From the NCBI GenBank assembly GCA_028819475.1, contig JAPPLJ010000036.1:62001-126000 (forward strand): DNA of 64,000 bases, given 5' to 3'. Of the stretch, positions 17,233 to 31,547 are shown in pieces (the stretch's first letter is position 1; each line of letters starts with the position of its first letter). The position numbers and the translations under genes were made by a program. Source of the stretch: Rhodospirillaceae bacterium (GTDB taxonomy: Bacteria > Pseudomonadota > Alphaproteobacteria > Bin65). A model generated the notes under the pieces. The model made no database searches and was not told the origin of the DNA. It saw nothing but the letters and a program-made list of their open reading frames with translations.

Positions 17233-19461
17233 ATGACCAATCATTCGATCATGGACCGGATCGGGCCCGCCTGGCAGGCCGCCACCGGAACGGATATGAG
17301 CCGGCGCCGCTTCATCAAACTGACCGGCGCCTCCGGGCTCGCCATCGGGCTGGTTTCCGCCGGCGCCGCCGGCGCCGCGACGCCGAAGGCCTCTGCCGGC
17401 AAGCTGAAACCGGGCCAGCAGCCCGGCGCCTTCCTGCACATCGACCCGAAGGGCGTTGTCACGATCCAGATCAACCGCCTGGAGTTCGGACAGGGCTCGC
17501 ATACCGGGCTGGCCAGAATCCTGGCCGACGAACTCGACGCCGACTGGAACAGCGTCCGCGCGGAACTCGCGCCGGCGGGCGAGGCGTACAAGGATCCGGC
17601 TTTCGGCCTTCAGATGACGGGCGGTTCCAACTCCATCCAGAACAGCTTTATGCAGTACCGGGAGCTCGGCGCCCGGGCGCGCGCGATGCTCGTCGAGGCC
17701 GCCGCCCGCAAGTGGAAGGTCGATGCGGCGACGGTGCGGACCCGCGCCGGGCGGCTGATTGCCGCCGACGGCCGGAGTGCGGGCTATGGCGAGATGAGCG
17801 AGGCCGCCATGGCCCTGCCGGTGCCCGCCGCGGTCACGCTCAAGAAAAGCAGCGAATTCCGCCTGATCGGCAAACCGGCCAACCGGCTCGATTCAGCCGA
17901 TAAATCCAATGGCCGGCAGATTTTCGGCATGGATATGCGCCGGCCGGGCATGAAGACCGTGCTGATCGCCCGGCCGCCGCATTTCGGCGGGACCGTCGCC
18001 GGCTTCGACGCCGCGCAAGCGCAGGCGGTCAAGGGTGTCGACCGCGTGATGCAGGTCGATCTGGATCGCGGCGCGACGGGCGTAGCCGTGGTGGCCGACG
18101 GATACTGGCCCGCGCATAAGGGCCGGGACAAACTCGAGATCCAATGGAAGGCGCCGGCCGAACTGCCCGACAGCCGCAAGCTCGATACGCAGTTTGCGGC
18201 GCTGCTTGGCCGCGACGGCCTGCCCGCCCGGCCCGGCGACCTTTCCGGCATGGCCGGCGCGAAAAAGACGATCACGGCGGATTTCCGTTTTCCGTTCCTC
18301 GCCCACGCGCCTATGGAGCCGCTGAACGCGGTGATCGAGATGTCCGGAACCGGTGAGGGCCGGCGTTGCGACATCTGGACCGGCACCCAGTTCCAGACGA
18401 TCGACCAGTTGACGGTCGCGAAAGTCCTGAAACTGAAACCCCAGCAGGTACGCATCCACACCATGTTCGCCGGCGGCGGCTTCGGGCGCCGCGCCACCCC
18501 GACGTCCGACTATCTGGCCGACGCGGCGCGGGTGATGAGCGCGTGGCTCGCGGCCGGCCGGACCGAGCCGCTCAAGGTGGTCTGGACGCGGGAGGACGAT
18601 ATCCGGGGCGGATATTACCGCCCGCTCACCCTGCACCGGGCGGAGATCGGCCTCGGGGAAGACGGCCGGATCGCGGCCTGGAAACATACGATCGTCAGTC
18701 CTTCGATCCTCAAAGGGACGCCGTTCGAAGCCTTTCTGGTCAAGGACGGCGTGGACGGGACGGCGGTGGAAGGCGTCGCCGACACGGCCTACGATCTGCC
18801 GATTGCGGTCTCGGTGCATCATCCCGCAGTCAATGTGCCGATGCTCTGGTGGCGCTCGGTCGGGCATACCCACTCCGCGTTCGTGATGGAGACGCTCATC
18901 GACCGGGTCGCCAGCGAGGCCGGCCGTGACCCGGCCGCCCTGCGCCGCGACCTGCTGAAGAAGCATCCGCGGCACCTGGCGGCGCTGGACCTCGCGGTCC
19001 AAAAATCCGGCTATGGCAAAAAAACGCTGCCGGCCGGCCGCGCCTGGGGGATCGCAGTGCACGAGTCGTTCCGCTCGGTCGTCGCCCACGTCGTGGAACT
19101 TTCGATCGAGGACGATGCGCCGAAGCTGCATCGGGTCACCAGCGCGATCCACTGCAATCTCGCAGTCAATCCCCGCTCGGTCGAAGCCCAGATCGAGGGT
19201 TCGGTATTGATGGCGATCGGCACGACGCTCGACGGCGCCGAGATCACCCTGCGGGACGGCGTGGTCGAGCAGAGCAATTTCGACAGCTACACCATGCCGA
19301 GGATGCCCGACATGCCGCCGGTCGATGTGCATATCGTGCCGTCGAACGATCCGCCGACCGGCGTCGGCGAGCCGGGCGTGCCGCCGCTGGCCCCGGCGAT
19401 GGCCAATGCGATCTTCGCCCTGACCGGCAAACCGGTCGAGGCCCTGCCGATCCGTCTCTGA
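17233..19461 (+). CDS. Molybdopterin-binding large subunit of a molybdenum hydroxylase (IorB-like)
   Basis: This 742-residue subunit carries the molybdenum cofactor. A Tat signal ([19 protein letters not shown] at about 18-36) implies periplasmic export of the folded enzyme. Two Ald_Xan_dh_C2-type regions follow, with the glycine-rich [16 protein letters not shown] near 412 and the conserved [20 protein letters not shown] at the C-terminus, whose glutamate is the general base of this family. Electron output probably goes to a cytochrome or the quinone pool; no such gene is adjacent. Its position between dctP and dctQM suggests that it oxidises a compound (aldehyde or N-heterocycle) linked to the TRAP substrate; this is inference. 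Confidence 0.92.
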   Translation: MTNHSIMDRIGPAWQAATGTDMSRRRFIKLTGASGLAIGLVSAGAAGAATPKASAGKLKPGQQPGAFLHIDPKGVVTIQINRLEFGQGSHTGLARILADELDADWNSVRAELAPAGEAYKDPAFGLQMTGGSNSIQNSFMQYRELGARARAMLVEAAARKWKVDAATVRTRAGRLIAADGRSAGYGEMSEAAMALPVPAAVTLKKSSEFRLIGKPANRLDSADKSNGRQIFGMDMRRPGMKTVLIARPPHFGGTVAGFDAAQAQAVKGVDRVMQVDLDRGATGVAVVADGYWPAHKGRDKLEIQWKAPAELPDSRKLDTQFAALLGRDGLPARPGDLSGMAGAKKTITADFRFPFLAHAPMEPLNAVIEMSGTGEGRRCDIWTGTQFQTIDQLTVAKVLKLKPQQVRIHTMFAGGGFGRRATPTSDYLADAARVMSAWLAAGRTEPLKVVWTREDDIRGGYYRPLTLHRAEIGLGEDGRIAAWKHTIVSPSILKGTPFEAFLVKDGVDGTAVEGVADTAYDLPIAVSVHHPAVNVPMLWWRSVGHTHSAFVMETLIDRVASEAGRDPAALRRDLLKKHPRHLAALDLAVQKSGYGKKTLPAGRAWGIAVHESFRSVVAHVVELSIEDDAPKLHRVTSAIHCNLAVNPRSVEAQIEGSVLMAIGTTLDGAEITLRDGVVEQSNFDSYTMPRMPDMPPVDVHIVPSNDPPTGVGEPGVPPLAPAMANAIFALTGKPVEALPIRL

Positions 19462-19482
19462 GGCCGGGTTCGGGGCGCTTCT

Positions 19483-19518
19483 GCCCCCTCGCCCGGGCCC
19501 GGTCCGGGCAAGGGGGGC
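19483..19518 (+). terminator. Hairpin after the molybdenum-hydroxylase genes
   Basis: GCCCCCTCGCCCGG (19483-19496) can pair with CCGGGCAAGGGGGGC (19504-19518), with one internal mismatch. It lies 22 bases past the large-subunit stop. No T-run follows, so termination may be partial or Rho-assisted. Confidence 0.45.
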
Positions 19519-19540
19519 GGCGTTCCGGCCGGGCGCACGC

Positions 19541-19569
19541 TTTACGGTTGCGTTCCGTTCCCGTATTTT
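19541..19569 (+). promoter_or_regulatory. Possible promoter for the leader ORF and dctQM
   Basis: TTTACG (19541-19546) and TATTTT (19564-19569) are separated by exactly 17 bases in a locally T-rich stretch, between a hairpin and the leader ORF. This fits a sigma-70-like promoter allowing dctQM to be transcribed apart from dctP and the hydroxylase genes. Match to consensus is moderate. Confidence 0.35.
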
Positions 19570-19622
19570 CCCGGCCGTTGCGCCGGCGGCCGGCGCACCC
19601 TTGTTTTCGGGGAGGGCTGCAG

Positions 19623-19712
19623 ATGAGCGGAATTCCAGCTGCCGGCGGCGCACTGCCGGCGGCCATCCCGGTTGCGGTCGAGTCCCCCGAACTCCAGAGG
19701 CGCAGCGCTTGA
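19623..19712 (+). CDS. Putative 29-residue leader peptide coupled to dctQ
   Basis: An ATG at 19623, preceded by GGGGAGGG at good spacing, opens a 29-codon frame (MSGIPAAGGALPAAIPVAV, then ESPELQRRSA) that ends in TGA at 19710-19712. The stop overlaps the probable TTG start of dctQ (TTGA). The peptide has no recognised domain. It may exist to deliver ribosomes to the weak TTG start. The evidence is the ribosome site and the overlap; the peptide itself may be dispensable. Confidence 0.45.
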   Translation: MSGIPAAGGALPAAIPVAVESPELQRRSA

Positions 19713-20263
19713 CCGACGGGTCCGAACAACCGGCAGAAACCAGGGTTTCGCCGCTGGCTTACTGGATCGGCATCCTGCCGCTCCAGGCGCTGGCGGTGAT
19801 TTCCTGTGCGGTTCTGTTCATGATGATGACGCTGACCTTCATCGATGTCGGCGGGCGCTACATCTTCAACAGCCCGCTGCCGGCCCTCGCCGAAATCATC
19901 GCTTTCATGATGGCCGGGCTGGTGTTCTGCGTCCTGCCGATGGTGTGCTTCCGCGAGGGCCATGTCACCATCGACCTGCTGGACGGCGTGGTGCCGCCCG
20001 GGCTCAAGCGGGCCCAGGGCGTATTCATCAACCTCGTCGCCGCGGGCGCCGTCCTGTTCATCGCCTGGCGGCTGTGGGTCAAGGCCGAAACCCATCTCGA
20101 ATTCGGCGACGCGACCGACGAACTCTATATGGATATCTGGCCGTTCAGTATGGGGACGGCGATCCTGTGCGTGCTGGCGGCCGTCGCACAGTTCGCCGCG
20201 GCGGTCGCCTATATGACCGGCGCGCGCACCGACCCGGCCCAGGCCTCGGGGCAGACCGCATGA
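19709..20263 (+). CDS. dctQ: TRAP transporter small membrane subunit (DctQ family)
   Basis: This predicts 184 residues with four membrane spans, as in DctQ proteins. Family features are TFIDVGGRYIFNSPLPALAE near residues 42-61 (the usual DVxxRYxFxxPLxxxxE pattern) and FREGHVTIDLL in the loop that follows. It anchors the TRAP complex with DctM. The TTG at 19709 was chosen because CCAGAGG lies just upstream and because the ATG at 19623 is in a different frame. An in-frame reading begins 108 bases earlier but lacks DctQ-like sequence. Its stop overlaps the dctM start by 4 bases. Confidence 0.88.
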   Translation: MTDGSEQPAETRVSPLAYWIGILPLQALAVISCAVLFMMMTLTFIDVGGRYIFNSPLPALAEIIAFMMAGLVFCVLPMVCFREGHVTIDLLDGVVPPGLKRAQGVFINLVAAGAVLFIAWRLWVKAETHLEFGDATDELYMDIWPFSMGTAILCVLAAVAQFAAAVAYMTGARTDPAQASGQTA

Positions 20264-21648
20264 CCGTCGCGCTGCTGGGTTTCGCGGCGCTGCTGACGCT
20301 GTCCTTCCTGCGCGTGCCCATCGCCTTCTCGATGATCATCGTCGGCTTCATCGGCATGAGCTGGTCGATGAATCTGGAAGGCGCGCTGGCCAATGTCGGC
20401 CAGACGGCGTTCGACGCGGCGATCAACTACGAGCTTTCCGTGGTGCCGCTGTTCGTTCTGATGGGCAATTTCGTGACCCGGGCGCGCCTGTCGGAGGAAC
20501 TGTACACCGCCTCCAACGCGTTCCTTGGCCACCGCAAGGGCGGTCTCGCGATGGCGACCATCGTCGCCTGCGGCGGCTTCAGCGCCGTCTGCGGCTCCAG
20601 CCTCGCCACGGCGGCGACCATGTCGAAGGTCGCCATGCCGTCGATGCGCCGCTACGGCTATGACGACGGCCTGGCGGCCGGAGCGATCGCCGCCGGCGGC
20701 ACCCTCGGGATTCTCATTCCGCCCAGCGTGCTGCTGGTGATCTACGGCATCCTGACCCAGACCAATATTGGCAAGCTGTTCGCCGCCGGCGTCATACCGG
20801 GCATCGTCGGGATCGTGTTCTACCTGATGGCGGTGCGCGCCGTGATTACCATCTGGCCGGCCCTCGGCCCGCGCGGCGACCGCACGGACTGGCGCGGCCG
20901 GCTGCTCGCGCTGCGCGACGTCTGGGGCGTGCTCACCCTGTTCGTCTTCGTCATGGGCGGCATCTACGGCGGCGTGTTCAGCCCGACCGAGGCGGCCGGC
21001 ATCGGCGCCTTCGGCGCCTTCGTCTTCGCCGTCGCCCGGCGCACCATGGACCTGCGCGGCTTCTACGCCGTGCTGCTGGAAAGCGCGTCCACGACCGCCA
21101 TGCTGTTCACCGTGCTGATCGGCGCGCTGGTGTTCGCCAATTTCATCAACTTCACGACCTTCCCGCAGACGCTGCTCGATATCGCCGCCAATTTCGAGGA
21201 CAACCCCTGGCTCGTCCTGGCCGCCATCCTGCTGATCTATGTGCTGCTCGGCTGCGTCTTCGAAAGCCTGTCGATGATCCTGCTGACGGTGCCGATCTTC
21301 TTCCCGTTGATCAAGGAGCTCGGGCCCGGTTTCGTGCCGCCCTTCTGGCACATGTTCACCGGCCAGATGCCGCCGATGTGGGATCTGGTCGTCGATGTCG
21401 GCCTCGGCCTGAACGCGACCGAGGTCGCCGTGTGGTTCGGCATCGTCGTGGTGGTCATCACCGAGATCAGCTTGATTACGCCGCCGGTCGGCCTCAACGT
21501 TTTCGTGCTGCGCGGCGTGCTGCCGGACGTGCGCACGACGACGATCTTCCGCGGCGTCACCGCCTACTGGATCGCCGACCTGTTCCGGCTCACGCTGATC
21601 GTTGCCGTGCCGACCCTGTCGCTCCTGCTCGCCAGCTACGTCCGGTAA
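20260..21648 (+). CDS. dctM: TRAP transporter large membrane subunit (DctM family)
   Basis: This is a 462-residue polytopic membrane protein of the DctM/ion-transporter superfamily, the ion-coupled transport channel of the TRAP system. It has about 11-12 hydrophobic spans, the RVPIAFSMIIVGF N-terminus, the conserved GGFSAVCGSSLATAATMSKV segment and GILIPPSVLLVIYG, GVFSPTEAAGIGAFGAF and ITPPVGLNVFVLRG in order. ATG 20260 overlaps the dctQ stop (ATGA). Together with DctP it would import an organic acid using an ion gradient. Confidence 0.95.
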   Translation: MTVALLGFAALLTLSFLRVPIAFSMIIVGFIGMSWSMNLEGALANVGQTAFDAAINYELSVVPLFVLMGNFVTRARLSEELYTASNAFLGHRKGGLAMATIVACGGFSAVCGSSLATAATMSKVAMPSMRRYGYDDGLAAGAIAAGGTLGILIPPSVLLVIYGILTQTNIGKLFAAGVIPGIVGIVFYLMAVRAVITIWPALGPRGDRTDWRGRLLALRDVWGVLTLFVFVMGGIYGGVFSPTEAAGIGAFGAFVFAVARRTMDLRGFYAVLLESASTTAMLFTVLIGALVFANFINFTTFPQTLLDIAANFEDNPWLVLAAILLIYVLLGCVFESLSMILLTVPIFFPLIKELGPGFVPPFWHMFTGQMPPMWDLVVDVGLGLNATEVAVWFGIVVVVITEISLITPPVGLNVFVLRGVLPDVRTTTIFRGVTAYWIADLFRLTLIVAVPTLSLLLASYVR

Positions 21649-21743
21649 CGCAGGCGAAGTGCGCCCGGATTCCGGCTTGAACCCCTGCCCCCGGCGCGCG
21701 TAGTCGACCCGCCCGGCAATCCGCTCCCCGATCCGAGGCAAGC

Positions 21744-22376
21744 GTGCCCGTATCCTTTCCTCCGCGCGGCGGCCTGTTCCTGGATCGCGACGGCGTCGTC
21801 AACGTCGACCGGGGCTACGTCCATCGGCCGGACCAGATCGAATTTGTCCCCGGCGTATTCGACCTCGGCCGCACTGCCATGCGGCTCAACCTGCCGATCA
21901 TGATCGTCACCAACCAGGCCGGCATCGCCCGCGGCCTCTACACAACGCAGCAGCTCCGCGACCTCATGGCCTGGATGGTGGCGCAGTTCGCCGGCGAGGG
22001 CGTGGCGGTCGCCCATGTCGAGCACAGTCCGTGGTTCCCGCCCGATCTGACGCCGCCGGACGGCCGCCCGCTGTTGGCCGAATGGGTGCGCGATTCCTGG
22101 TGGCGCAAGCCGGGCGCCGGCATGCTGCACCGCGCCGCCCGGGCCGTCGGGGTCGATCCGGCGCAGAGCGTGCTGATCGGCGACCGGGAGGGCGATATCG
22201 CGGCGGGGCGGGAGGCCGGCGTGCGCGCCACCATCCAGTTCGTCCCCGAAACGCCGAGCCCGGCCCTGGACCTCACCCCGGACACGCCGGCCGATCCCGA
22301 CCCGGATTTCGGTGCGGACTACCGGTGCCGCCGCCACGCGGAAACCATCGAAATCCTGGAGCGGCTCTACGGCTGA
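21744..22376 (+). CDS. HAD phosphatase, GmhB-like, without zinc cysteines
   Basis: This 210-residue protein is a HAD-IIIA hydrolase resembling D-glycero-D-manno-heptose 1,7-bisphosphate phosphatase. The nucleophile motif is FLDRDGVVN (Asp14 and Asp16), motif II is IVTNQAGIARG, and motif IV is LIGDREGDIAAGREAG. Classical GmhB carries a Cys-x-His and Cys-x-Cys zinc site before its RKP motif; here the matching segment reads HSPWFPPDLTPPDG ... WWRKPGAG with no cysteine, so zinc binding is probably lost or the substrate differs. The start is GTG at 21744 with GAGG upstream. It lies 25 bases before the GH3-type gene on the same strand. Confidence 0.8.
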   Translation: MPVSFPPRGGLFLDRDGVVNVDRGYVHRPDQIEFVPGVFDLGRTAMRLNLPIMIVTNQAGIARGLYTTQQLRDLMAWMVAQFAGEGVAVAHVEHSPWFPPDLTPPDGRPLLAEWVRDSWWRKPGAGMLHRAARAVGVDPAQSVLIGDREGDIAAGREAGVRATIQFVPETPSPALDLTPDTPADPDPDFGADYRCRRHAETIEILERLYG

Positions 22377-22401
22377 GCCGGGCCCGGCCTATATCCCGGC
22401 C

Positions 22402-23943
22402 ATGATGGATGCGACGCCCCTTCTGCGCCTGTGGGCCCGGCGGCGGCTGCGGCGGCTGTCGGCGATGGACCCCGCGGCGGTCCAGCAGGCGGAATTGCTG
22501 AAACTGGTGCGCGCGGCGGCGGGAACCCGGTTCGGGCGCAGCCACGGCTTCGCGCATATCCGCTCCGTCGCCGACTTCCAGTCCGCCGTGCCGCTTCGCG
22601 ATTACGACGCGTTCCGCGACGAAGTCTGGGGCAGCGCCTTCCCGCACCTTGCCGAAGTCGGCTGGCCCGGCCCGGTCCCCTGGTTCGCGCTGACCAGCGG
22701 TACGACGCGCGACGTCACCAAATACATTCCCGTCACGCCGGCGATGGTCCGGTCCAACAAGCGGGCGGCGCTCGACATGCTGGCCCACCATCTGGCCGCC
22801 CGGCCGCGAAGCCGTGTGCTCGGCGGGCGCAGCTTCATCCTCGGCGGCAGCACCGATCTCAAGCCGCTGGCGCCCGGAATTCTGGCCGGCGACCTCTCCG
22901 GCATCGCGGCGGCAACGGTGCCGGCCTGGGCGCAGCGCTTCACCTGGCCGCCGGAGGATCTCGCCCTGGAAACGGACTGGGAGCGCAAGATCGACACTCT
23001 GGCGCGCGGCAGCCTCGACCTCGACGTCCGCTCGATCAGCGGCACGCCGAGCTGGCTGCTGCTGCTGTTCGAGCGTCTCGCCGACCTGCGGCCTGCGGCG
23101 CAGCGCGACCTGACCCGCATCTGGCCCAATCTCGACTTGGTGATTCACGGCGGCATCCGCTTCGATCCCTATAAGCCGCAATTCGACCACTGGCTGCGCG
23201 GCCGTCCGGCTGACTACCGCGAGGCCTACGCCGCCAGCGAAGGCTTCGTCGCGGGCAGCGACCGGGGGTTCGGCGAGGGGTTGAGGCTCAATCTGGATAC
23301 CGGGCTGTTCTACGAATTCATCCCGCTGGAGGAACTGGAAGCCGCGCAGCCAACGCGCCATTGGGTTGGCACGGTCAAGACCGGCGTGAATTACGCCATT
23401 GTCCTGTCGACCTGCGCGGGCCTGTGGGGCTGGCTGCTCGGCGACACGGTGCGCTTCGTCGGCCGCAATCCGCCGCGCCTGCTGGTCACCGGGCGGACCG
23501 GCGCGACCATGTCGGCCTTCGGCGAGCACCTGACCGGCGAGGAGATCGACCGGGCGGTCAGCCGGGCCGCCGCCGCTGCCGGCCTCTCGGTCGCGGACTA
23601 TGCCATGGGCGCGGTCTTCCCAACGGCGGAGCAGCCCCTGGGCGGCCATCGCTATGTGGTGGAATTTGCCGGCGGGATACCGTCTGCGGCGGCGCTCGGC
23701 CGGTTTGCCGAAGCGCTCGATGCCGAGCTTTCGGCGGGCAACGAGGATTACGCCGCCCACCGCTCCGGCGGCTTCGGTCTGCGGGCGCCCGAACTGCTGG
23801 CCGCGCCGCCCGGCTTCTTCACCGCATGGATGAAGCGGCGCGGCAAGCTGGGCGGCCAGAACAAGGTGCCGCGGGTGATTAACGATGGCGCGCTGTTCGA
23901 CGGCCTGCTCGAGGCGCTGGACGCGGCGGCGGGCGGCGGCTGA
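22402..23943 (+). CDS. GH3-family acyl-adenylate/amido-synthetase-like protein
   Basis: This 513-residue protein has the GH3 (auxin-responsive promoter) fold of the ANL adenylating superfamily. Hallmarks are a PLRDYDAF segment near residue 62, the ATP-loop-like FALTSGTTRDVTKYIPVTP near 95, and YREAYAASEGFVAG near 270. Plant GH3 enzymes conjugate amino acids to carboxylic acids; bacterial members are mostly uncharacterised. ATG 22402 was chosen; the in-frame extension upstream shadows the phosphatase gene. It may be co-transcribed with the HAD phosphatase gene. Substrate unknown. Confidence 0.85.
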   Translation: MMDATPLLRLWARRRLRRLSAMDPAAVQQAELLKLVRAAAGTRFGRSHGFAHIRSVADFQSAVPLRDYDAFRDEVWGSAFPHLAEVGWPGPVPWFALTSGTTRDVTKYIPVTPAMVRSNKRAALDMLAHHLAARPRSRVLGGRSFILGGSTDLKPLAPGILAGDLSGIAAATVPAWAQRFTWPPEDLALETDWERKIDTLARGSLDLDVRSISGTPSWLLLLFERLADLRPAAQRDLTRIWPNLDLVIHGGIRFDPYKPQFDHWLRGRPADYREAYAASEGFVAGSDRGFGEGLRLNLDTGLFYEFIPLEELEAAQPTRHWVGTVKTGVNYAIVLSTCAGLWGWLLGDTVRFVGRNPPRLLVTGRTGATMSAFGEHLTGEEIDRAVSRAAAAAGLSVADYAMGAVFPTAEQPLGGHRYVVEFAGGIPSAAALGRFAEALDAELSAGNEDYAAHRSGGFGLRAPELLAAPPGFFTAWMKRRGKLGGQNKVPRVINDGALFDGLLEALDAAAGGG

Positions 23944-24012
23944 GGCGCTGTTCCGGACCGCCGGCGCCGGATCGGTCGGCCGCTCCTGCCGGCTTATCCG
24001 CCGGTCCGGCGC

Positions 24013-24876
24013 TCAAAGCCCGGCCACGTCGATCAGCGTTTCTCCGGCTGCCTGCTGCCTGCGGTGGTTTTCGTCGATCGCCTTCCGTATCCCGTGCGGA
24101 ACCGCGATCTCGCCGGCAAACTCCGGCCGTTCGCGAAGCGGCCCGAACCACGCGTACAGATCGGGATGCAGCCGCTCCACCGGATAGCCGCAGAGCGTGA
24201 GCCGGTTGACGTAGATGAACCAGGCGATATCGGCCAGACTCAGTTGCCCGCCCAAAATGTAGGGGGCGGCGTTCAGCCGGCGGTCCAGGTCTTCGAACGA
24301 GCGGCGGAACCGCGCCGCCGAGGCCCGGACGGCTTCGTCGGTGATCCCGTCGCGCGCGATGCGCTCCCAGAACGCGATCTCGACGGTCTTGTTGGGGTCG
24401 CGGCTTCCCTGGACCGTGCCGCTGCCGCGCGCGCGGTAATCGGCCAGCGCGTCCGCCGATTTCGGCGCGCGGGGCCGCGGCTGGGTATACCGAAAGGTGA
24501 TCGTCCTCAAATCGAGATGCAGATCGTCCTCGTGACGCAGCAGTTCGGCCATTTCCGCCTCGCGGCCTTCGGGAATCAGCCGCGGCACGGGGAACCGCCG
24601 GTCGATCAGCGAGACGATGTCGTTGCTCTCGATATGGACTTCGCCGTCGATGACCAGCGTCGGGACCAGCCCGCGCGGATTGATGCCGAGATACCGTTCG
24701 CTCAGATTCTCTCCCCCCGGCAGGTCGATCGGATGCGCCTGCCAGTCGACGCCCTTCAGGTTGAGGACGATCCGGGCCTTCTGGGAACAGGACGAGCCGT
24801 GGAAGTGGAACAGATGCACGCCCTTCCATCCAAGCACGTCGCGCGTGCGGACATCGGTCTCCAGGAGCCGAACCAT
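24013..24876 (-). CDS. Glutathione S-transferase family protein
   Basis: This 287-residue protein has an N-terminal thioredoxin-fold half (HLFHFHGSSCSQKARIVLNL near residue 21, NPRGLVPTL and ESNDIVSLIDRRF) followed by an all-helical C-terminal half. The SSCS motif places a serine or cysteine at the glutathione-activating position. It is longer than the usual 200-230 residues because of an insertion around residues 110-175. ATG 24876 was chosen because AGGACG lies just upstream; a further in-frame start at 24942 is possible. Substrate unknown. It is divergent from gltB. Confidence 0.88.
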   Translation of the reverse strand: MVRLLETDVRTRDVLGWKGVHLFHFHGSSCSQKARIVLNLKGVDWQAHPIDLPGGENLSERYLGINPRGLVPTLVIDGEVHIESNDIVSLIDRRFPVPRLIPEGREAEMAELLRHEDDLHLDLRTITFRYTQPRPRAPKSADALADYRARGSGTVQGSRDPNKTVEIAFWERIARDGITDEAVRASAARFRRSFEDLDRRLNAAPYILGGQLSLADIAWFIYVNRLTLCGYPVERLHPDLYAWFGPLRERPEFAGEIAVPHGIRKAIDENHRRQQAAGETLIDVAGL

Positions 24877-25342
24877 TGCACGTCCTTTCCTGTCCGCTTG
24901 GGGCGCCATACCGCCCGGCGGCTCGCCCGGCCTCGCCACCATAGCGTTGCCCGCCCGGGCCCGACAACCGGACGGCGCCGCCTGCCGTCAGCCGCATTCC
25001 GGATCGTCGGAGATGCTACCGGTTCCCGGGCCGGCCCGGCGGCCGGGTCGCGGAAATTGCCCGGTGATTTCCAGGCTGCGGGAACCCCTTCAATCGATCT
25101 TCCCGTTGCTGCCGCCGCTGCACCTGCGGCGATGTGGGCAGGGCCGTCATGGGCGGAAAACAGGCAAATCGGGACTTGGACGTTCGACCGCAGGCGACTG
25201 GCCCACCGGCGTTGCGGACCTTAGAATCAGGCAGACAGAGACGGAGACCGCACGACGAACCCGAACCGACCGGCCCAACGATCCCGACGGATGAAATCCG
25301 GGAAGGCCAAACCGGCACAAAGGATGCCCGATAAAGACGAAC
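24877..25342. other. Divergent GST/gltB intergenic region, no gene seen
   Basis: This 466-base spacer must hold the promoters of the GST gene (minus strand) and gltBD (plus strand). No open frame with a convincing product is present. A GG...GC pair near 25200-25217 hints at a sigma-54 site but the spacing is 12 rather than 10 bases. The gltB ribosome site is poor (AAAGACGAAC). Confidence 0.6.
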
Positions 25343-30013
<4,671 letters not shown>

Positions 30014-30016
30014 CCC

Positions 30017-31435
30017 ATGGGCAAGGTCACGGGCTTTCTCGAGATCGACAGGCTCGAGCAGCGGTACACGCCGGTCGGCGACCGCATCCGGCATTTCAGC
30101 GAGTTCCTCGTCCCGCTGGACAAGAACACGCTGATGCAGCAGGGCGCGCGTTGCATGGATTGCGGCATCCCTTTCTGCCACACCGGCTGCCCGGTCAACA
30201 ACATCATCCCCGACTGGAACGACCTGGTCTATCGCGACCAGTGGCGGGAAGCCTCCGAGGTCCTGCACTCGACCAACAACTTCCCGGAATTCACCGGCCG
30301 CATTTGCCCGGCGCCGTGCGAGGAAGCCTGCACGCTGAACATCAGCGACGCGCCGGTGACGATCAAGACGATCGAATGCGCGATCGCCGATCATGCCTGG
30401 AACGAAGGGTGGGTGGTTCCGGACATTCCCGAGACCCGGACCGGCAGGCGCGTCGCCATCGTCGGGTCGGGCCCGGCCGGCATGGCCTGCGCGCAACAGT
30501 TGGCGCGCGCCGGCCACGACGTGACGCTGTTCGAGAAGCACGCCAGGGCGGGCGGGTTGCTGCGCTACGGCATTCCCGATTTCAAGATGGAAAAGCATTA
30601 TATCGACCGGCGCGTCGCCCAGATGGAGGCGGAGGGCGTGACCTTCCGCACCGGCGTGAACGTCGGGGTCGATATCGAGGCGCGGCAGCTCACCGAGGAT
30701 TACGACGCCGTCGTGCTGGCCGGCGGGGCGGAAGAGGCGCGCGACCTGCCGGTCGAGGGGCGGGAGCTGCACGGCGTCGAATTCGCGATGGATTTCCTGC
30801 CGCAGCAAAACCGGCGCGTCAGCGGAGAGCCCCTCGGCGACGGAGAGGAGATTCTCGCGCGCGGCAAGCATGTCGTGGTGATCGGCGGCGGCGATACCGG
30901 CTCGGACTGCATCGGCACGTCGTTCCGCCAGGGCGCGGTCTCGGTGACGCAGCTCGAAATTCTGCCCATGCCGCCGGAAAGCCCGGACATGGCGACCATC
31001 TGGCCGCTGTGGCCGCTGCGCCTGCGCACCTCCTCGTCGCAGGCGGAAGGGGCGGAGCGCGACTGGAGCGTCGCGACCAAGCGTCTTTCCGGCGCCGGCG
31101 GGGCGGTGTCCACCCTTCACGGCGTCCGGCTGGATGAAAATCTCAAGGAAGTCCCCGGAACCGAATTCGAGCTGAAGGCGGAACTCGTGCTGCTGGCGAT
31201 GGGCTTCGTCCATCCGGTCCACGAAGGCATGATCGAGGAGCTGGGGGTCGATCTCGACCCGCGCGGCAACGTCCTCGCCGATACCGAGCGTTACGTCACG
31301 TCCGATCCCAGGGTGTTCACGGCGGGCGACATGCGCCGCGGCCAGTCGCTGGTGGTCTGGGCGATCCGCGAGGGCCGGCAATGCGCCCGCGCCGTGGACG
31401 AATTCCTGATGGGCGAGTCGTCGCTGAGCCGGTGA
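30017..31435 (+). CDS. gltD: Glutamate synthase small subunit
   Basis: This is a 472-residue flavoprotein that passes electrons from NADPH to GltB. N-terminal cysteine groups for two 4Fe-4S clusters are seen in [17 protein letters not shown] and [13 protein letters not shown]. The FAD site is [17 protein letters not shown], and the NADPH site is [18 protein letters not shown]. The C-terminal [20 protein letters not shown] motif closes the FAD fold. It starts 3 bases after gltB, so the pair is one transcription unit. Confidence 0.97.
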   Translation: MGKVTGFLEIDRLEQRYTPVGDRIRHFSEFLVPLDKNTLMQQGARCMDCGIPFCHTGCPVNNIIPDWNDLVYRDQWREASEVLHSTNNFPEFTGRICPAPCEEACTLNISDAPVTIKTIECAIADHAWNEGWVVPDIPETRTGRRVAIVGSGPAGMACAQQLARAGHDVTLFEKHARAGGLLRYGIPDFKMEKHYIDRRVAQMEAEGVTFRTGVNVGVDIEARQLTEDYDAVVLAGGAEEARDLPVEGRELHGVEFAMDFLPQQNRRVSGEPLGDGEEILARGKHVVVIGGGDTGSDCIGTSFRQGAVSVTQLEILPMPPESPDMATIWPLWPLRLRTSSSQAEGAERDWSVATKRLSGAGGAVSTLHGVRLDENLKEVPGTEFELKAELVLLAMGFVHPVHEGMIEELGVDLDPRGNVLADTERYVTSDPRVFTAGDMRRGQSLVVWAIREGRQCARAVDEFLMGESSLSR

Positions 31436-31547
31436 GGCTGCAGGCGGGGCCTGTGCGCCGGCCCGCAAACTTTCGGGCGTCTTGCGGAAAACCTGTGCGA
31501 AACTCCGCACGATGGCGTCGGCGGCCGGTGCCGTCTGCCGGCTTTCC

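Noticed and set aside
25200-25217. Sigma-54 promoter before gltB
   Set aside because: GG and GC elements are 12 bases apart instead of 10.
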